Below are positions 60,146 through 64,000 of a stretch of 64,000 nucleotides of DNA, piece by piece. The notes beneath the pieces are model-generated. The model ran no database searches, was not told the origin of the DNA, and saw only the letters and a program-made list of their open reading frames with translations. The DNA lies in the NCBI RefSeq assembly GCF_900103585.1, contig NZ_FNHV01000006.1, forward strand, positions 310,001-374,000, in the 5' to 3' direction. A program made the translations under genes and the position numbers. This stretch comes from Streptomyces sp. cf386 (GTDB lineage: Bacteria > Actinomycetota > Actinomycetes > Streptomycetales > Streptomycetaceae). Numbering within the stretch: position 1 is the stretch's first letter; each line of letters opens with the position of its first letter.

Positions 60146-62263
60146 ATGACGACCGAGCCTGTCTCCTTCCCGCGCCGGCACGCCCGCACCCAGCGCTTCA
60201 CCCTCGGCGCGCCCCGCGCGTTCACGGTGGCGCCCGACGGCAGCCGGGTCGCGTTCCTGCGCTCCACCTCCGGTACGGATCCGGCGAGTTCGCTCTGGGT
60301 CCTCGACACGGCGGACGGCGAGGAGCGCATGGCGGCCGACCCGCGCGCCCTCCTGGGCGGCGCCTCGGAAGACCTCTCGCCCGAGGAGCGGGCCCGGCGC
60401 GAGCGCAGCCGTGAGGCGGGCGCCGGCATCGTCGCCCACGCCACCGACAACGCTGTGGAGTTGGCGTCTTTTGCCTTGTCAGGGCGGCTTTTCACGGCCG
60501 AGCTGCGAGCCGGCACGGCACGTGAACTCCCGGTCCCCGGGCCGGTGATCGACCCGCGTCCCTCCCCCGACGGTCGGCACATCGCGTACGTCGCACAGGG
60601 CGCCCTGCGGGTGGTGGGTGCCGAGGGCGAGGGCGACCGTGCGCTCGCCGAGCCGGAGTCGGACGGGGTCACCTATGGACTGGCCGAGTTCATCGCGGCC
60701 GAGGAGATGGGGCGTTACCGGGGCTTCTGGTGGGGTCCGGAGTCGGACCTGCTGCTGGTGGCGCGCGCGGACGACTCGCCGGTGCGCCGGTGGTGGATCG
60801 CCGATCCGGCGCGTCCGGAGAGCGAACCGCAGCGCGTCGCGTACCCGGCGGCGGGGACCGGGAACGCGGATGTACAGCTGTTCGTGATCGACCTGGACGG
60901 GATCCGCACGGAGGTCAGGTGGGACCGGGCGCGCTACCCCTATCTGACACGAGTGCACTGGTCAGCGGCGGGTGCGCCGCTGCTGCTCGTCCAGGCGCGG
61001 GACCAGCGCAGCCAGTTGTTCCTGGCCGTGGACCCGGCGACGGGGGCGACGCGGATGGTGCACGCGGACGAAGATCCACAATGGCTGGAACTTTTCGCCG
61101 GTGTGCCCTGCTGGAGCCCCTCCGGGCAGCTGGTGCGCATCGCCGACGAGGGGGGCGCGCGGGTGCTCACGGTGGGCGAACGCCCGCTGACCGGACCGCA
61201 GTTGCACGTCCGCGCGGTGCTGGACGTCTCCGACGACGACGTGCTGATCTCGGCGTCGGCGGGCGAGGGCGCGGCGGACCCCGAGATCGGCGAAGTGCAT
61301 GTGTACCGGGTGAACGAGCTCGGCGTGGAGCGTGTGTCGCAGGAGCCCGGCGTGCACGCGGCGGTACGTGCCGGGGGCGTCACGGTGCTGGTCTCCTACG
61401 CGCTCGATCGGCCCGGGGGTCAGGTGCGGGTACTGCGCGACGGAAAGGTGAGGGCGACGGTCCGGTCATATGCCGAAGATCCCGGTTTGACCCCGCGCGT
61501 GACCCTCACCGAAGGGGGCGCACGTCGCATCCCGTGCGCCGTGCTTATGCCTCGGGACTACGCCGGTGACACCCCGCTCCCGGTTTTGCTGGATCCCTAC
61601 GGGGGACCGCACGGCCCCCGGGTCGTCGCCGCGCACAACGCCCACCTGACCTCGCAGTGGTTCGCCGACCAGGGGTTCGCCGTCGTCGTCGCGGACGGCC
61701 GAGGTACGCCGGGCCGCTCGCCCGCCTGGGAGAAGGCGGTCCATGGGGACTTCACGGTCTCCCTCGACGACCAGGTCGACGCGCTCCAGGACCTCGCGAA
61801 GTCCCACCCCCTCGATCTGTCCCGGGTGGCGATCCGCGGCTGGTCGTACGGCGGCTGGCTGGCGGGCCTCGCGGTGCTGCGCCGCCCGGACGTCTTCCAC
61901 GCGGGCATCGCGGGGGCGCCGGTCACGGACTGGCGTCTCTATGACACGCACTACACGGAGCGGTACCTGGGCGACCCGGCCGCGCAGCCGGAGTCGTACG
62001 CGAAAAGCTCGCTCGTCACCGACGACGGCCTGTCCTCCCCCGCCGAGCCGCACCGCCCGCTGATGATCGTGCACGGCCTGGCCGACGACAACGTGGTCGT
62101 CGCGCACGCCCTGCGTCTGTCCTCGGCCCTGCTGGCCGCCGGCCGGCCACACGAGGTGCTGCCGCTGTCCGGAGTGACGCACATGACCCCGCAGGAGCAG
62201 GTCGCGGAGAATCTGCTGCTGCTTCAGGTGGACTTCCTGAAGCGCTCGCTCGGGCTCGCCTGA
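60146..62263 (+). CDS. S9-family prolyl oligopeptidase/dipeptidyl-peptidase-like enzyme
   Basis: A 705-aa serine peptidase with an N-terminal beta-propeller (residues ~1-440) and a C-terminal alpha/beta-hydrolase domain. It has the nucleophile GWSYGGW near residue 571, Asp in VHGLADDNVV near 650 and His in SGVTHMTPQ near 682: the order of DPP IV and acylaminoacyl peptidases. There is no signal peptide, so it is cytosolic, probably degrading small peptides. It adjoins genes for oligopeptide uptake, which fits peptide use. A terminator follows. Confidence 0.92.
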   Translation: MTTEPVSFPRRHARTQRFTLGAPRAFTVAPDGSRVAFLRSTSGTDPASSLWVLDTADGEERMAADPRALLGGASEDLSPEERARRERSREAGAGIVAHATDNAVELASFALSGRLFTAELRAGTARELPVPGPVIDPRPSPDGRHIAYVAQGALRVVGAEGEGDRALAEPESDGVTYGLAEFIAAEEMGRYRGFWWGPESDLLLVARADDSPVRRWWIADPARPESEPQRVAYPAAGTGNADVQLFVIDLDGIRTEVRWDRARYPYLTRVHWSAAGAPLLLVQARDQRSQLFLAVDPATGATRMVHADEDPQWLELFAGVPCWSPSGQLVRIADEGGARVLTVGERPLTGPQLHVRAVLDVSDDDVLISASAGEGAADPEIGEVHVYRVNELGVERVSQEPGVHAAVRAGGVTVLVSYALDRPGGQVRVLRDGKVRATVRSYAEDPGLTPRVTLTEGGARRIPCAVLMPRDYAGDTPLPVLLDPYGGPHGPRVVAAHNAHLTSQWFADQGFAVVVADGRGTPGRSPAWEKAVHGDFTVSLDDQVDALQDLAKSHPLDLSRVAIRGWSYGGWLAGLAVLRRPDVFHAGIAGAPVTDWRLYDTHYTERYLGDPAAQPESYAKSSLVTDDGLSSPAEPHRPLMIVHGLADDNVVVAHALRLSSALLAAGRPHEVLPLSGVTHMTPQEQVAENLLLLQVDFLKRSLGLA

Positions 62264-62268
62264 ACAGC

Positions 62269-62304
62269 AACGGACCGGGGTGACATGGCGCACCCCGGTC
62301 CGTT
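62269..62304 (+). terminator. 14-bp hairpin terminator after the S9 peptidase gene
   Basis: Arms 62269-62282 and 62291-62304 (core CGGACCGGGGTG) are perfectly complementary, starting five bases after the stop. It separates the peptidase from the convergent ABC genes. Confidence 0.9.
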
Positions 62305-62437
62305 TACGGCACCCGCACGGCCGTACGCTGTTCAGCCTGACGTGTCCGTATATCGGGATCGGGTCGGCCAAGTTGCCTGCGTGTTAACGCGGTTCGGGTG
62401 TGTTTGTGCGGCTATGCCCCCCTGGCGAGGGCACCGG

Positions 62438-63487
62438 TTATGGCCTCGGCTCCGCCCGCACCACCTGTTTCTCCTCGGCGAAATGACAGGCCGAGTCGTG
62501 CGCCGCGGGCCCGGTCGGATCGCCTCCGAGATGGGGCGGCACCGCGAGCGTCGGTACCTCCTGGGCGCAGCGTTCCTGGGCCTTCCAGCAGCGCGTGCGG
62601 AAGCGGCAGCCGGAGGGGACGTTCGTCGGGGACGGGACGTCGCCGGCGAGGATGATGCGCTCGCGGTGCGCACGGGCCTCCGGGTCGGGGACGGGGACCG
62701 CGGAGAGCAGGGCCTGGGTGTAGGGGTGCGTGGGGTGGTCGTAGATCTCGGCGTCCCTGCCGATCTCCACGATCCGTCCGAGGTACATCACCCCGACCCG
62801 GTCGGAGATGTGCCGGACGATCGACAGGTCGTGGGCGATGAAGACGTAGGAGAGGTCGAACTCGTTCTGGAGGCGGTCCATCAGGTTGATGACCTGGGCC
62901 TGGACGGAGACGTCCAGCGCGGAGACGGGTTCGTCGGCGACGATGACCTCCGGGCGCAGGGCCAACCCCCGGGCGATGCCGATGCGTTGGCGCTGGCCGC
63001 CGGAGAACTGGTGCGGATAGCGGTTGATGTGCTCGGGGTTGAGGCCGACCACGTCCAGCAGCTCCTGGACCTTCTTGCGCCGGTCGCCCTTCGGGGCCGC
63101 CTCGGGGTGGATCTCGTACGGCTCGCCGATGATGTCGCCCACCGTCATGCGGGGGTTGAGGGAGGTGTACGGGTCCTGGAAGACCATCTGGATGTTGCGC
63201 CGTACGGCCTTCAGGGCGCGGCCGGAGAGCCTGGTGATGTCCTCGCCCTTGTACTTGATCGAGCCGACCGTCGGTCGTTCGAGGTTGACCAGCATCCTGG
63301 CGACCGTCGACTTGCCGCAGCCGGATTCGCCGACGATGCCGAGGGTTTCGCCGCGGCGGAGCGTGAAATCGACGCCGTCGACCGCCTTGACCGAGCCGAC
63401 CTCCTTCCTGAAGAGGACGCCCTGGGTGAGCGGGTAGTGCTTGACGAGTCCGCGGACCTCGAGGATCGCCTCCGCCTCCTCAGCCAT
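62438..63487 (-). CDS. oligopeptide ABC transporter ATPase (DppF type)
   Basis: A 349-aa ATPase with Walker A GESGCGKST near residue 55, signature FSGGQRQRIGIARGLAL near 165 and Walker B VIVADEPVSALDVS near 186. The C-terminal oligo_HPY extension has four Cys (CRFRTRCWKAQERC...ACHF). It forms the second ATPase of a peptide importer separate from the one at 5.9-11.2 kb. ATG 63487 overlaps the DppD-type gene by 8 bp. It is the last gene of an operon extending beyond the window. Confidence 0.93.
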   Translation of the reverse strand: MAEEAEAILEVRGLVKHYPLTQGVLFRKEVGSVKAVDGVDFTLRRGETLGIVGESGCGKSTVARMLVNLERPTVGSIKYKGEDITRLSGRALKAVRRNIQMVFQDPYTSLNPRMTVGDIIGEPYEIHPEAAPKGDRRKKVQELLDVVGLNPEHINRYPHQFSGGQRQRIGIARGLALRPEVIVADEPVSALDVSVQAQVINLMDRLQNEFDLSYVFIAHDLSIVRHISDRVGVMYLGRIVEIGRDAEIYDHPTHPYTQALLSAVPVPDPEARAHRERIILAGDVPSPTNVPSGCRFRTRCWKAQERCAQEVPTLAVPPHLGGDPTGPAAHDSACHFAEEKQVVRAEPRP

Positions 63488-64000
63488 TCAGGCACTCCCT
63501 CCAGAAGTGGCAGGCGCTGCCGCGTACTTCGTCGACCTCGCCCAGCGGGGGAACGTCGGTGCGGCACACGTCCCGGGCCATCGGGCAGCGGGGGTGGAAG
63601 GCGCAGCCCTGCGGGATGTCCATGAGGTTGGGGGGCAGGCCCTTGATCGCGTAGAGCTCCTGCCCCTTCTGGTCCAGGCGTGGGATGGAGTCCAGCAGGC
63701 CTCGGGTGTACGGGTGGGCGGGCGCCTTGTAGATGTCGTGGACCGGGGCCGACTCGACGATGCGGCCCGCGTACATCACGGCGATCCGGTCGGCCACGTC
63801 CGCGACCACGCCGAGGTCGTGGGTGATGAGGATCAGCCCCATGGCGTACTCGCGCTGCAGCTCCGCGAGCAGCTCCATGACCTGGGCCTGGACGGTGACG
63901 TCGAGGGCGGTGGTGGGCTCGTCGGCGATGATGAGGGACGGTTCGAGGGCGAGGGCCATCGCGATCATGATGCGTTGGCGCATGCCGCCGGAGAACTGGT
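63480..64000 (-). CDS. oligopeptide ABC transporter ATPase (DppD type), 5' end beyond window
   Basis: The C-terminal 173 residues of an ABC ATPase: signature SGGMRQRIMIAMALAL, Walker B LIIADEPTTALDVTVQ, switch His in LILITHDLGVVADVADR, then the oligo_HPY tail with CAFHPRCPMARDVC and ACHF. It pairs with the DppF-type subunit downstream. Its Walker A and the permease and binding-protein genes lie outside the window. Confidence 0.92.
   Translation of the reverse strand, partial: QFSGGMRQRIMIAMALALEPSLIIADEPTTALDVTVQAQVMELLAELQREYAMGLILITHDLGVVADVADRIAVMYAGRIVESAPVHDIYKAPAHPYTRGLLDSIPRLDQKGQELYAIKGLPPNLMDIPQGCAFHPRCPMARDVCRTDVPPLGEVDEVRGSACHFWRECLNG

Noticed and set aside
1..64000. Prophage, insertion sequence, CRISPR array, tRNA or rRNA
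   Set aside because: Reading both strands showed no integrase, transposase, terminal inverted repeats, spaced direct-repeat array, or cloverleaf/rRNA signature.

Overview
The window is high-GC chromosomal DNA from a Streptomyces or very close relative. Supporting signs are strong G/C third-position bias, many GTG starts, chains of 4-bp ATGA/GTGA gene overlaps, the mycothiol gene mshB, and families typical of Actinobacteria (DUF3107, DUF3117, DUF3152, DUF6758, a FolP2-type paralogue). From memory, the order tetR, corA, mgtE-like, mrp, tatB, htrA, rseA-like, sigE, O-methyltransferase, DUF3117, tagA, DivIVA-like, folP2, LOG, dapE, dapC, fdxA, mshB broadly follows the Mycobacterium tuberculosis Rv1170-Rv1239 region. 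This is therefore mostly conserved core chromosome rather than a genomic island. I saw no tRNA, rRNA, CRISPR, prophage or insertion sequence.

Layout. 1-5.7 kb: the 5' part of a moeZ-type gene, then a tightly packed minus-strand operon encoding a PelF-type glycosyltransferase, a polytopic membrane protein, a possible 16-codon leader ORF, an NAD-dependent sugar epimerase and a spherulin-4 family protein; I read it as a reduced Pel-like, GalNAc-polymer locus. 5.9-11.6 kb: an oligopeptide ABC importer whose binding-protein gene is preceded by an apparently leaderless Cys-containing leader peptide, with a near-consensus promoter framed by an 11-bp inverted repeat. 11.6-17.5 kb: DUF3152 metalloprotease-like protein, alpha/beta hydrolase, TetR regulator, DUF3107, ferritin-like protein. 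17.5-22.9 kb: a DEAD-box RNA helicase with a long non-coding leader, a probable CTG start and an Arg/Lys repeat tail, then a hydrolase, a NYN nuclease-like protein and a 50-aa protein. 22.9-27.3 kb: MarC, PHP phosphoesterase, DUF6758, a leaderless MFS exporter, SUFU-domain protein. 27.4-33.6 kb: a magnesium-related group (CorA with a hairpin-rich leader, MgtE_N/CBS protein, DUF1003 protein) and the Mrp Fe-S carrier.

33.6-40.6 kb: the envelope-stress block tatB, htrA-like protease, anti-sigma and ECF sigma E, with ECF-type promoter candidates before sigE and htrA; a divergent O-methyltransferase appears to start at ATT. 40.6-50 kb: DUF3117, enoyl-CoA hydratase, tagA, DivIVA-domain protein, FolP2-type protein, LOG-family hydrolase, dapE, a lysozyme-like exported protein, a secreted Ala/Lys-rich protein, dapC and ferredoxin fdxA. 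dapC and dapE are both lysine/diaminopimelate pathway enzymes. 50-58.3 kb: GNAT and SirB1 proteins, an overlapping ABC exporter plus two-component system, and a large Gly-rich cell-wall-binding protein. 58.4-64 kb: DUF6113 protein, mshB, a small membrane protein, an S9 peptidase, and two ATPase genes of a second oligopeptide importer that runs off the window.

Most minus- and plus-strand units are separated by strong GC-rich hairpins, listed as terminators. A Streptomyces-type dispersed intergenic repeat occurs near 16.7 kb and again, expanded, at 44.0-44.5 kb.
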